Shown piece by piece: positions 1 through 11,500 of a stretch of DNA of 64,000 nt. Source of the DNA: Rosa chinensis. Lineage: Eukaryota; Streptophyta; Magnoliopsida; Rosales; Rosaceae. The notes beneath the pieces were generated by a model that saw only the letters and a list, made by a program, of their open reading frames with translations, searched no databases and was not told the origin of the DNA. Where the stretch lies: positions 27,696,501 to 27,760,500 of the forward strand of contig NC_037090.1 in assembly GCF_002994745.2 (NCBI RefSeq), written 5' to 3'. The position numbers and the translations under genes are program-made. Every line of letters starts with the position of its first letter. Position 1 is the first letter of the stretch.

Positions 1-34
1 CTTGTTTTTTTCTGGTGTGTGATTGGTTTTGCAG

Positions 35-3000
35 GAGATTCTGATGTTCAGACCAATCAAGGTCTTTGCCTTGTTTACGTGCATGCTGGAACTAATCCAT
101 TTGAAGTTATCAACCAGGCTGTGAAGTAAGTCTTTCATTTTTATTTCCTTTTAATAGTTTGTTTCCTCTCTTTGTAAATCTGCTATTAGACTAGGCAAAT
201 AATGTGATTTTGGTTAGGTTTGTGTATTTTCTTTTTTAATCTTGGTATATTGTTTTCTCTCATAAATTTCATCGGACAGGGCTGTAGAAAAACACATGCA
301 AACCTTTGTCCATCGTGAGAAGAAAAAGGTAAGTTTTCTTCATGTAATCAGTGGCCTACAGTTCAATGGCACAGTGCTGGTGTTGCCTGAATGAATCTCA
401 TTTCTGTTCTGTTGGTTTTGTGTAGTTGCCTTCTTTCCTCGACTGGTTTGGCTGGTGCACATGGGATGCTTTCTATACCGATGTCACAGCTGAGGGTGTC
501 GTGGATGGTCTTAAAAGGTAATCAGAAATGATATTATGAAATGAACTTGTCACTTCCCCGGATGTTCAATTCATAATCACATTTATCTAATCACTGTGTT
601 CCTGTTATGGAATACCTGCAGCTTGAATGAGGGAGGGACGCCTCCGCGATTTCTAATCGTAGATGATGGTTGGCAACAAATTGAAAGTAAACCCAAGGAT
701 ACTAATGTTGCAGTACAAGAAGGAGCACAGTAAGGGCTCATATCTCTTCTTTATTTTAAATGAGTCATCTTTTTCTCTTCATCAAATTTGGTAGCTTTAA
801 GTCTTTTAAAGCGCATGATTGGCCTAAGTCAGAAGGATCGCAAGAATATATGTTTTCTTTTAGTACTGTTTTGTTGGCTCTTCATTTATTAATGGAGTTG
901 GTTAGTGATTTCGAGTTTGTTATCTGCAGGTTTGCAAGTAGGCTTACAGGAATAAAAGAGAATGAAAAATTCCAAAAGAATGGACAGAGTGAGCAAGTCT
1001 CAGGCCTGAAACATGTTGTTGATGAAGCGAAGCAGCATCACAATGTGAAGTAAGTGGTCATAAATGATTGGTACTTTCTCTTTGTTTTTTCCTTCCCGAG
1101 TTGTTGTATCTTATCAGACTAGTGGTAAGTGATGAAGAATGTCAGTTGTTCTTATATGGATATGTGAATATTTGTTTACTTGCATATTAAGGTATTTGTA
1201 TGAAATCCATGAACTCTTGACCTTCAGAATTGCAGTTCATAAATATAGATGGTAACATGTAAGTAATTTGAATGGGCGCTTTTTGTTTCTCAGATAAAGT
1301 GATCGGTTTAGTTTGGATAAACATTACAGTTTCGATTCCAAAGTGAATAATTGCATGTTTTAGGATGGCAGAGTATGGACTCTGCTGGACGTTTGATGAT
1401 GTTTTAGGACCAGCACTGTTACTAACCATTTTGTTGTTGTTCCTCTCTGCCACAGGTTTGTGTACGTATGGCATGCCTTAATTGGGTACTGGGGTGGAGT
1501 GAAACCAGCTGCTTCTGGCATGGAGCATTATGACACTGCTTTGGCATATCCAGTCTCATCTCCTGGTGTGATGGGAAACCAACCTGACATAGTTTTTGAC
1601 AGCTTATCTGTTCATGGTCTTGGTTTGGTGCATCCAAAGAAAGTTTTCAATTTCTACAATGAGCTTCATGCGTATTTGTCTTCCTGTGGAGTGGATGGAG
1701 TTAAGGTTGATGTACAGAACATCATTGAGACTCTTGGGTCTGGTCATGGTGGCAGAGTCTCTCTGACCCGAAGCTATCACCAGGCACTGGAGGCTTCGGT
1801 TGCTCGGAACTTTCCTGACAACGGATGCATTTCTTGCATGTGTCATAACACTGATGGGCTATATAGTTCCAAGCAGACTGCTGTTGTGAGAGCTTCTGAT
1901 GACTTCTACCCACGGGATCCTGCTTCTCACACGATTCATATATCTTCTGTGGCTTATAACACTCTTTTCCTTGGCGAGTTTATGCAACCAGACTGGGATA
2001 TGTTTCATGTAAGTGAAATAAGAAGCATTTTATGTTGTATTTTGGTACTTCATTGTGCTTTGGTATGTAAACCTTGTGAAAATCCATTTCCCCCAAGTCC
2101 CTAAAATTAGTTGGGCTCTTGTACATGCTCAATAACAGTACAATGGTTTTACGATGGTATAAAATAGTTTACTTTGCCTCCATTAATCCATTACATTTGG
2201 TTCTTTTATATGTGATACTGATCAAATAATTTTTACTTTGCAGAGTTTACATCCAGCAGCGGATTATCATGGTGCAGCTCGTTCTATTGGTGGATGTGCA
2301 ATCTATGTCAGGTAGGCTATACGCCAGCTAAACTTTGTATTCCTATTTGTGGATGTGCAATCTAGGTCGGGCATGAATTTTAATGCATATTATGGGCATT
2401 GATTTTACAGTGATAAACCTGGAAACCACAACTTCGATCTTTTGAGGAAGCTGGTCCTGCCTGATGGATCTGTCCTCCGTGCTCAATTACCTGGTAGGCC
2501 AACATGTGATTGTCTCTTTGCTGACCCAGCAAGAGATGGAACCAGGTTTGTTCAGTTGACTCTCTCTGCTTCTCAGTGTGTGTGCATCCCAATATGCAAG
2601 CAAGTCTGATTTAAGAATTGTTTGCAGCTTGCTCAAGATATGGAATGTGAACAAGTGCTCTGGTGTTGTTGGTGTATTCAACTGTCAAGGGGCTGGTTGG
2701 TGCAAGGTTGAAAAGAAGACCCGCATCCATGATGCATCTCCTGGTACCCTCACTGGTTCTGTTCGTGCTATTGATGTTGATAGCCTTGCCCAAATTGCTG
2801 GTGATGATTGGAATGGAGAAACAGTAGTTTATGCCCATAAGTCAGGTACAAATACGTTTACATCATAGTAGGTTTGAAGGAAGATCGATTTTTGAGAGCC
2901 ATGGATGTAATTTCCTAGTAGCATTCCAGTATGATATTGAAAGATTCTAGTTGCAGTCGTCTAAATTTTGTAAAATTATACTCCACATTACATCCTGATC

Positions 3001-3561
3001 TTTAGCTTTCTAACAATATGATATGTTTTCAAATGTCAGGAGAGGTGTTTCGTTTACCAAAAGATGTTTCAGTGCCAGTGACACTTAAAGTTCTGGAGTA
3101 TGAGCTCTTCCATTTCTGTCCTCTCAAGGTTAGTCTTTCTAGAGTCCTAATTAAATTTTCATCCCACAATTGTCAATAGTAGCAGGGTTCACTGAATAAT
3201 ATGGTTTTCTATGCTGTAGGAGGTTACACCCAACATCTCATTTGCTCCAATAGGCCTGCTTGACATGTTCAACTCCAGTGGTGCTGTGGAGCATGTTGTA
3301 ATCCATCTGGCTTCTGACGGCGAAGTTTCTTCGGAGCTTACCACTTCTCTCAGTGAGAATAGATCTTCAACTGCCACAGTCACCATCAAAACCAGAGGAT
3401 GTGGAAGGTTTGGAGCTTACTCTTCTCAGCGTCCCCTGAAGTGTACCGTTGATAGAGTTGAGACGGACTTTGAATATGACCCTGCAACTGGATTACTAAC
3501 CTTTACCATCCCTATCCCAAAAGAGGATATGTATAAATGGCTAGTAGAAATCCAAGTTTAA
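35..3561 (+). CDS. RFS2: Galactinol-sucrose galactosyltransferase / alkaline alpha-galactosidase (GH36), 5' end outside window
   Basis: Eleven exons can be joined in one frame: 35-125, 280-328, 426-517, 622-729, 930-1049, 1456-2008, 2244-2311, 2411-2545, 2628-2845, 3040-3128 and 3220-3561, all with GT-AG borders. They encode 620 residues ending at a TAA; relatives are about 770 residues, so roughly 150 N-terminal residues lie upstream of the window. Seen: [11 protein letters not shown], the KVDVQN motif (family nucleophile Asp) and [11 protein letters not shown] (family acid/base region), then [20 protein letters not shown]. The protein resembles the plant seed imbibition/RFS2 (SIP2) branch, soluble enzymes that act on galactinol or raffinose-family sugars. 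Whether it is a true synthase or an alkaline alpha-galactosidase cannot be told from sequence alone. No frame breaks are present, so it looks functional. Confidence 0.93.
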
Positions 3562-3728
3562 GTAACCTGGTATCAAGAATTTAGTTGCTAGGAGGTTTTC
3601 ATCGGGTTAGTGATGGTTGTGGAGTTTTATGTATTTGAAGAATGATGTGGTTGGTTTGTAAAATAGAGGAGAAACCATGCTAGGGGAAATAAGTAGAGTA
3701 ACCATTGTAGTTGTTCTGATTTCTCAGG

Positions 3729-3734
3729 AATAAA
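3729..3734 (+). terminator. Putative polyadenylation signal of the GH36 gene
   Basis: A canonical AATAAA lies 168 bases after the stop codon of the galactosyltransferase gene, in an A/T-rich stretch where a plant 3' UTR would end. Confidence 0.5.
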
Positions 3735-3980
3735 AGTTGCCATCTTTTCCTGCATAAAACTATGTTCTAAACATTACCTGTTTTTGGGAGAAGGGGCAAG
3801 GATATTCTCTCCTCCCTGGTAAGAACTAAGAACCACTTGCTCAAGCAACCGAGTAGGGTTCAAGATGATAAAAAACTATACAATATTTCCACAAAGTTTT
3901 CTGCAGGCCCCGTTCCAAAAAAGGCCAAAAAAGAAAAAAAGAAAAAACAATTCTGCGGAGCAGTTCACAAAATTAAGTTT

Positions 3981-4264
3981 AGGGAGAATTTCACAAATGG
4001 TCACTCAAGTCAACTATGACTCATTCGACACTTTGGTCACTGAAGTTTCAAATATATCACTTTGGTCACTTAACTATTACACTGTCAATCACTTAAGTCA
4101 CCCAAAGAATATTTTTTATAATTTTTTTTAATGAAAAAAATTAACAAAATGACTTAAGTGATTGACAGTGTAATAGTTGAGTGACCAAAGTGATATATTT
4201 GAAACTTCAGTGACCAAAGTGTCGAATGAGTCATAGTTGAGTGACCATTTGTGAAATTTTCCCT
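3981..4264. mobile_element. Palindromic MITE with 7-8 bp TSD
   Basis: Two arms of about 115 bases (3981-4100 and 4148-4264) are near-perfect inverted copies, starting AGGGAGAATTTCAC on the left and AGGGAAAATTTCAC when the right end is complemented. The flanks carry TAAGTTT on both sides (3974-3980 and 4265-4271), a target-site duplication. The centre is a short A/T-rich loop. There is no coding capacity, so it is a non-autonomous foldback-type DNA transposon. Confidence 0.85.
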
Positions 4265-5176
4265 TAAGTTTATTACATGTTCTGACACAACCCGAGCTGT
4301 TTTTTCTACGACAGACACAACCCGAGCTTGGTGCTCAAATCTCGTCACTACCCAGGCTACATATCCTACATCCACTTACCTTCATTAATTAGTATAGTAG
4401 TTCTTATCGAGAAATTTTTACCTGGAAATATTTGTTGAGTCTTACTAAATGTACCCAGTAAATTTCTTAGTACATTTTACCCTTGAAAAAAACAAAATGA
4501 AAATCTACAATACACCATCCATCACGCCCTCCTCTTCGATTCCACTGGCAGAATACTAAGTTTCAAACCAACAATCAAATTTGCAATACCTATCGCTGTC
4601 CTTCCTTAGTATGGAATACTATACATACTTGCATGCAAGGTTTTAAATATCGGTATCTTCATATCTATCGGTACTTTGAAGAAGGGAGATATCGGAAATA
4701 TCGGGGATACAGGGTACGAAAATATCGTTTTTGAAAAAAGTCAATTTATTAGAAATTTAGAACTACATATAAATACATATGAATGTCAACTTCATCTACA
4801 TCCAAAAAGAGACTCTAGGAGGTTGAAAAGCCGCTCGCTGGTCTACGAAAATGCAATAATCCGACTAACACATATGACCCATATAGTGCGAATTGTAGTG
4901 ATGAACATGATAGTTATAGATCTCTTTAGAGTTGCCAACTGTTTCCCCTATAAGGGGATAATAAGGATGAACCCAACTGGATGACTGATCATATAATTCT
5001 CCATATTGATTATATCCATAAGCATCATAACCAAATTGATTGTTGCCTTCATGAGATTCATTTGAGATCCCACTGCGCTCTGTGCCTAAACTGATAGAGT
5101 CAAAACTTAAGGCAATTGAAGAAACATCAGATGGGGTACTTTGATCATCAATTGCACCTCTAGTCCTCCTCCCATA

Positions 5177-5830
5177 TCAGGTCTTCTCTTGAGCACCATG
5201 ACCAGCTGTTCTCACTCCGTGGTCTTCATTTTGGGTGGCATGATCAAAATTACCTTCACAGGTAAATTGGAATCCTCCATCCACAGAAGATTGTCCATAT
5301 TCATATCTTTCACCTCCACCACCTGTTCCGCTTCCACCCTCTCCACCATCATCAGAACTATCTGGAGTTGCTGTACCACCCCACGCATCATCACTATCTG
5401 AATTATCTTCTGGGTTTTTAACAACTTCTTCAGATAAGACTCTCTCTACGTTGATTCCAGCATTAGTTGCCGTTTCTACAACTTGTGGAAGAGGTCTTCC
5501 AGCTTCATCATCGAGGTGTGCAGACATAATCCAATCATGAAGTGGATCAATGCCATTATCAAGCGGCTCGCTTGCAACATGAAGTAGATCTATATAGTTG
5601 TTGGCATTGACCACATTATTCTTTGCCTGTTTATCTCGCAGCCACAGCTTCATGTTGTAGTAGCAGTATACAAGCTTTTCCAACTTCTGATATGCCAAAC
5701 GGTTCCTTTGCTTGGTATGAATAATAGCAAATGTACTCCAATTTCTCTCACATGCAGAAGAAGAAGCCGTTTGTGCCAAAATACTCATTGCAATTTTCTG
5801 CATGTTTGGTGCATAATACCCACATTGTGT
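5177..5830 (-). pseudogene. hAT transposase, C-terminal dimerisation exon
   Basis: The reading frame from an AG acceptor at 5831-5832 contains QKIAMSILAQTASSSACERN followed by WSTFAIIHTKQRNRL and YYNMKLW, the hallmark of the hAT C-terminal dimerisation domain. An acidic, glycine-rich tail follows and ends at 5177. A short upstream exon at about 5955-6013 (reading ...ESFGSTIARKTRETRN) fits the preceding transposase segment. The BED zinc finger and catalytic core are not visible before viral sequence begins, so the gene is truncated and inactive. Confidence 0.8.
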
Positions 5831-6746
5831 CTACCAATCAGTTGTAAAGCTACTACAATGAGTTACTGCTATAGTAGATCAACATTTTGTATTAAAGAAA
5901 TTATATGTGTGTGTGTGTTTTAATGTATACATATACGGATATACCACAAACTTGTATTTCTGGTTTCTCTTGTTTTTCTTGCTATAGTTGACCCAAATGA
6001 TTCATTTGCATCTCTAAAACATACAATCTGCATTAACCATTTGAAAATTGGTCATTTCTAATCCCAAAATTTTTTAGGGGTTGTGCCCGTTTGCCCAAAA
6101 ACTTCTGGTATTTTGCCCAATCAATCCAACATCCTTGTATTTTGCCCATTTACACAACTTTTAGGTGAAAAGACTCATAAGGGTAGTCCTTTCTAAGTAG
6201 TGCCTAGTGTATCCTATGCTGACTTTTGGGTCCAAAACTCATTTTTCTCTTAGAAAATCCTGTTCCAACTTCTGAGAAAAACAAAACTAGCCTTCAACAT
6301 GCCCAAGTTTTTCACCTAACGGCCTCCTGCCTAACGGTTACTTTAACAGGCGGAATCACTGCTGCTTGTTTCTATCCTAAGCTGTGGCAAGTTTTTTCTA
6401 AAAAACCAGGAATTCTGAACTTAAATAAAGTATAAGATACTGGCTGAACATGATTAAAGATAAGAACATAACAGAAAACTTGACTTGCTAACTTAAAACT
6501 GATGAAGTGGGTGAACACACTGAAATTATTTGTATAAACATAATTACAAAGCTAAAATTTCAGAGCCTCATTCTCAGGTAAACAGCTAAGAAGCTGTTTA
6601 GCTATCCATAAGAATGATTACAGTACTTACTTGAAATGAAAGCACACTTCTTCACACAGGCAGGAAGGAAAATCACTCTGCTACTAGAACTAATCTGAAC
6701 TGATATCGAAATTTTCGAATGCCTTCTAAAAGAAGCTAAAGCTCCT

Positions 6747-6754
6747 TATATAGG
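6747..6754 (-). promoter_or_regulatory. Putative caulimovirid promoter TATA box
   Basis: Minus-strand CTATATAAGGAGC lies about 210 bases past the end of the polyprotein frame, the usual place of the caulimovirid pregenomic promoter. Downstream (6700-6250) is a leader-like stretch with a splice-donor-like AAGTAAGTA and a 9-bp-stem hairpin at 6579-6600. In the integrated linear copy, transcription from here would run out of the viral segment into the hAT element. Confidence 0.55.
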
Positions 6755-6962
6755 GAGCGGAACTCAAATTACAATTCAAAGCAACAAAATGTACAGAACG
6801 ACTCCGTGATTTCCTGCTTTCCTTAGTGCTCCTGCTGGTGGAGGTCGACCGGGGAAAAGCAGATTCTTTTAGGTGAAATGTTTTTCACCTGCTTTTTGAA
6901 AAGCAAGAGTCACTTTTGGGAAGAGTCCAAAAGAACTTTCGGTGTTTTCTACACCTGCTGCT

Positions 6963-8501
6963 TCACATGTTCTCGTCGATTTCTGAGTTGTGACCGAGGA
7001 CAAACGAGTCGTTATCTGCCTGGGCCATCCTTGCTGTTGTTGTATTGTCTTCGACATCTGTATCAACATACATCTTGTAGTGGTTGTCTGTTTCAAGCTT
7101 TTCCACCCATCGTAAGCATGCCAGTGTCGAATCTATCTCCTTTCTGGTAAGAGATAGGAATAAGTCACTGCTGACTACGTCAGGATGATCGTAAGCAGTG
7201 ATGATAATTTTCTCTCCTGCTGCCAGGAAGGTATTATAGGTATCTTCAGAGATGATCTTTTTGATATACTCTAGAGTCATGGCCTTCATCCACGGGATGC
7301 TTGAGTTTGGTTGGCCATTGTACCCTACACAGGCTGGTTGAAGATATTTCCTTTGAATAATTCTTACATAATGATAAGGAGGAATATATTCAACTTCACC
7401 GTTTGCCTTATGGATCCATTCTGGAGGAGTGGATCTGAACTTCAATCGAAGCATACAGTCATTCTTTCTTACATTTTTGACTGTGTTGACAATGATAGGC
7501 GGCAAACCTTTTAGATCATCATTTGTTTTAGTCCACAGATTATGGACAAAACCATTTTCAACAAGCCAAAGCTTGTGTTCTTGAGGATGTTCACTCTGAA
7601 CATTAACCAGGTATCTTCCAACATAAGGACCGGAAACGATAAAGAGAGTTGGAGGAACCAGGTCTTCTGGATTATGTCTTCCTATCAGACTATGGAATTC
7701 ATGCCAGTCTGATTCATTAAGTGCCATGACTGGAACCCTAGCACTTTCTGGACCTTCAAGGAAGAGAATTTTTTCTTTTCTTACAGCACTCTGCTGTATC
7801 TGACTTTCTTCAAATTGTGGTCTGGCATTCTCATATAGTTCTTCAGCTAGTGCAAAGAGTGCCGGGAACATTAGACCACTGCTTCTTTCTTGGAAGGCAA
7901 ATAAGAGATTGTCTAGGATTGCCTTCTGGTGATAAGCTAGTCTCCTGCCAGTTCTGAACACAGGAGTATCGAAAGTTCTTAATTCATAATTAAAAACATT
8001 TATGACTCCAGTTGGAGTTGGTCTGCTTTTTGGCAAAGCAGCAGCCATCAACGGTCTTGATGAGCCTTTACCGTCTGCCGTTTGAGACAGGCTAGCCAAT
8101 CCTTTACCCTGGGATTGATCAGTTGAGGCTAATCCTTTAGGACTTAGCAGAAACCTTTTAAGAACCTTTTCTTTGGTTTCCATAGGATCTTCTTGAGGTT
8201 CATGTTCTTTCCCAGTTCTTCTGCTTCTGGGATTACGACCTTCGTCGTCTTCTCTTTGGCTGAACATTGCCATTTCCCTGGTCAATGCGTCTGGAAGATA
8301 ATTCTTGTTTCCTGCAATTAATTCAACATTATAATCATATTGGTTAAGAAATAATTGCCAGTTTGCTAATCTTCCTCTATCAGCAGCTTTATCAAGTTTG
8401 AAGTTTTTGAAATTCTTTACTCTGGCACAATCGGTGCGGACAGTAAAGGGTTTTCCAAGAAAAGCTGGAGAATTTAAAATCGTTTTCTTGACAGCCAAAA
8501 T
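6963..8501 (-). pseudogene. Caulimovirid polyprotein, downstream part (RNase H end plus C-terminal region of unknown role)
   Basis: This is the same frame as the upstream part, directly after the nonsense codon. The first 90 or so residues complete RNase H (FTVRTDC, then LPDALTREMA). The remaining 400 or so residues are not a family I can name; they include SLIGRHNPEDLVPPTLFIVS and an acidic tail. A position after RNase H would suit a transactivator or inclusion-body-like function, as in some caulimovirids, but that is only positional inference. The frame is open for 511 codons, so little decay has occurred apart from the stop. Confidence 0.8.
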
Positions 8502-11500
8502 TTATTTTTCCCCTGTGGGATAATTCAGTTCTGCAGGGCTGAACTTGCCACTACAAAATTTGCAGATCTTTTCAATGTTAGTTCCAGGCGTTTTTTCCAG
8601 AACCACACCGGACCAATAATTATCGCTCGCATCTGTCTGGAGGATAATTTCATCATTCTCTTCTGGTTGTTGAAGAGGAGGGAGGTTTTTGCAGAGATTT
8701 TTTATCTGCTTCACGATCTTTTCATCATCTTCTGTGAAGTTCCATTTTCTTTTGGAACTTATCTTAGGAGATAACATCGCTGTTAACCCCGAGATTTTGG
8801 GAATGAAATCTCTCCCATAGTTTATGACACCAAGGAATCTCTCTAGACTCTTAGCATCAGGAATTCTATCTGGAAATTTCCAGATCTTCTCAAGGATATG
8901 AGGTTGGAGTTTTATGACTCCATTCTTGATGTTAATTCCTAGGAAATCAACTTCATCGAGGATAAAGAAGATTTTCTTTTCTCTTAGGATAATCCCATGC
9001 TGAACTATCAGCTTTACTACCTCGTGGAGGTGTCTCATGTGTTCTTCTCTGTTGTTGGAGAAGACCAGGATGTCATCTATGTAGACGACACAGAACTTCG
9101 CCACATGCTTGAAGATGTTGTCCATCTTTCTTTGGAAGATTGAGGGAGCTTGCTTTAGACCAAAGGGCATTACTAACCATTCGTAATGGCCTTGTGGTGT
9201 TCCAAATGCAGTGAGAGGAATGCTCTCAGGATGCATCTTGACCTGCCAGAAACCCGACTTTGCATCGAATTTCGAAAAGACTTTGGCTCCTCTGAGCTGG
9301 TTAATCAATACTCTTACTTGAGCAATTTGATAACCGTCTTTGACAGTCTTCTTATTGACGTCTCTGTAGTCAATAACCATTCTAGCTTTTCCTCGTAGGT
9401 TTTCTGCATGATTTCTCACGTAGAATGCTGGAGCATGATGAGGGCTAGTGGAAGGTTGAATTAATCTCTTTTTCAGGAGATCTTCAATATCTTTTCTGAA
9501 TTCCTTCTGATCTTCTTCTTTGTACTGAGGAATGGCTTTGACATGACAGATAGCGTTCATGTCATGCAATCTCAATTCACAGACCACTGGGTCTTTTTCC
9601 CAAAACTTTTGAGGATTTGTATCCACATTTTGCTCGAGTAGTTTCTTGATTTTTTCAAGAGTGGGAATTTGTTGAGACTCAAGCTTGTTCTGAAAGTGCT
9701 TGAGGTTGTGCTCATAGATGAAACTAGCTTCTTCATCTTTACTAGTTTCTTCTTCTTCTTCTTCTGAAGAGTCTTCAACAAGCAGTTCTTCTTGTTGTTT
9801 GATTTGGAGTATGGGCTCAAATTTGGGTTTGTAGGGGGTAAGATCACCACTATTCTGTTGCGATCTCTGATATTGAGTAGTAAAACCGGGACCGACGACA
9901 CTCTTGGCTTGTGTGAGACGGTCTGCCCAGAACACCCGTTCTCCTTTTCTGAAGCCTATCGCTTCTTCATCCTGAATGAATCTTTGTTGGAGAATAAAAT
10001 CATTTCCCAACAAGAATTCAGATCCTTGGCCTTCAGATTGCCAAACATTCTGGATGATAAATGTTCCTCCACCAATGGTGATATGAACATTTTTTGCTAC
10101 TTTTTTCATGGTGAGATGGCTCCCATCAAATGTAACACCAGTAGCTGACTTTTTCTTGTCTTCTTTCCAGAGTTCATCTGGAATTGCAAATCTCTTTGCA
10201 ACAGTAAATCCCGATCCATTATCTACAAAGGCATGTAGATGATATTTTCTATGATCCGGGAATTTTAGCCCGATCTCTATGTAGTTGCTGTATCTACTGG
10301 TAGAGACGACCTTCGATTGATGAAGCTCATTTTCTTGAGCTTGTTCCGTTGGAATGAATGGTTTACATTCTTCTGGAACATGTTCCTGAGTGGGAGATTT
10401 ATCTACATCATCATCCCAATCTGTAGGAATTATCTCTTTGATGTCTGGATTACTGAGCCATGACGGAGGGTCATATCTGACTTTATAGTCAAACTTGCCG
10501 GATGGTTCGCCAAGTAGATCCCATGTTTCAGTATCTGCAGCCACAGCTATCTCTTGTCGTTCTAAGAGATGAACTGTTTCTGGTGGTTTCATCAGTTCAA
10601 CATTTTCTGGTATTTCAACCAGTTCAACATCTTCATCGACTTCTTCTTCATCGATGATTTCTTCCTTTTTCGAGGAAGGAGGAGGAGAAGGTTCTATAAT
10701 TTTTTGGAACAGAGTTTCTACCTCTTTTTCTTCTTCTTTCTCTTTTTGTTCAGAGAAATATTCTTCATATTCTTGTTCAACCAATTGGCTGACAAGGCCA
10801 TTCTTGGTTTTTCTTCTTGCTTCAGCTATGAAGCATTCTTTGTGATAAGTCTTCTTAGATTCTTCACAGAACATAAGGAGACCATTCTTTTCGTGACATA
10901 AGCAATAGTCACAAACGAATGTACCAGGGTTCACCTGATAAGAAGACATTAATGCTTCTGTCTTGCTTTCTTCCCAATTTTTGATTTTCAAAACATTCAT
11001 TTGTCTGGATTCGAAGTACTCTACTTCAGAATCTATCTCAGACTCTTCTGATGATTCTTCTTCTTCAGACCAGGCAGAGTAGACTGACCTGTCATCATCT
11101 TCATCATCAGAATAGGCTATTTCGTAGCCTTTCATATTTGCTACTTCTACTATTTGCTCATATTCTTCAAAGAGAGCTTTAGTAGATCTTTTACTCTTCT
11201 CAGGGCATTCGTTGGCATAGTGCCCTTCAGCTTTACATAACCAACATCTGCAAGCTTTCTTGCTTGGTTGTTTATGCTGATGAGTATTCTTCTTTTTCTT
11301 GAAGAATTTCTTTTTAGGATCTTCATCCTTTTGTTTCTTGTAATTGGAACTCCTCTTGAATTTCCAATCCCTTTTTTGATTACTCTTTTTGAATTTTTTA
11401 GAGTAATATTTTTCCTTCTTTTTTCTGTGGAATTTGGACTCATGACATCCCCAGTTCGTGGGCATATCTAATATTCCATAACAGAAATTTTCAACTCCTT

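Noticed and set aside
4282..4328. Direct repeat GACACAACCCGAGCT around a 15-base T-containing insert, a possible third mini poly-A insertion
   Set aside because: The tract has only six T and no clean head-tail layout, so a simple tandem duplication explains it equally well.
10569..10901. Plus-strand Phe-rich frame
   Set aside because: Shadow of an acidic, Glu-rich part of the viral polyprotein on the minus strand.
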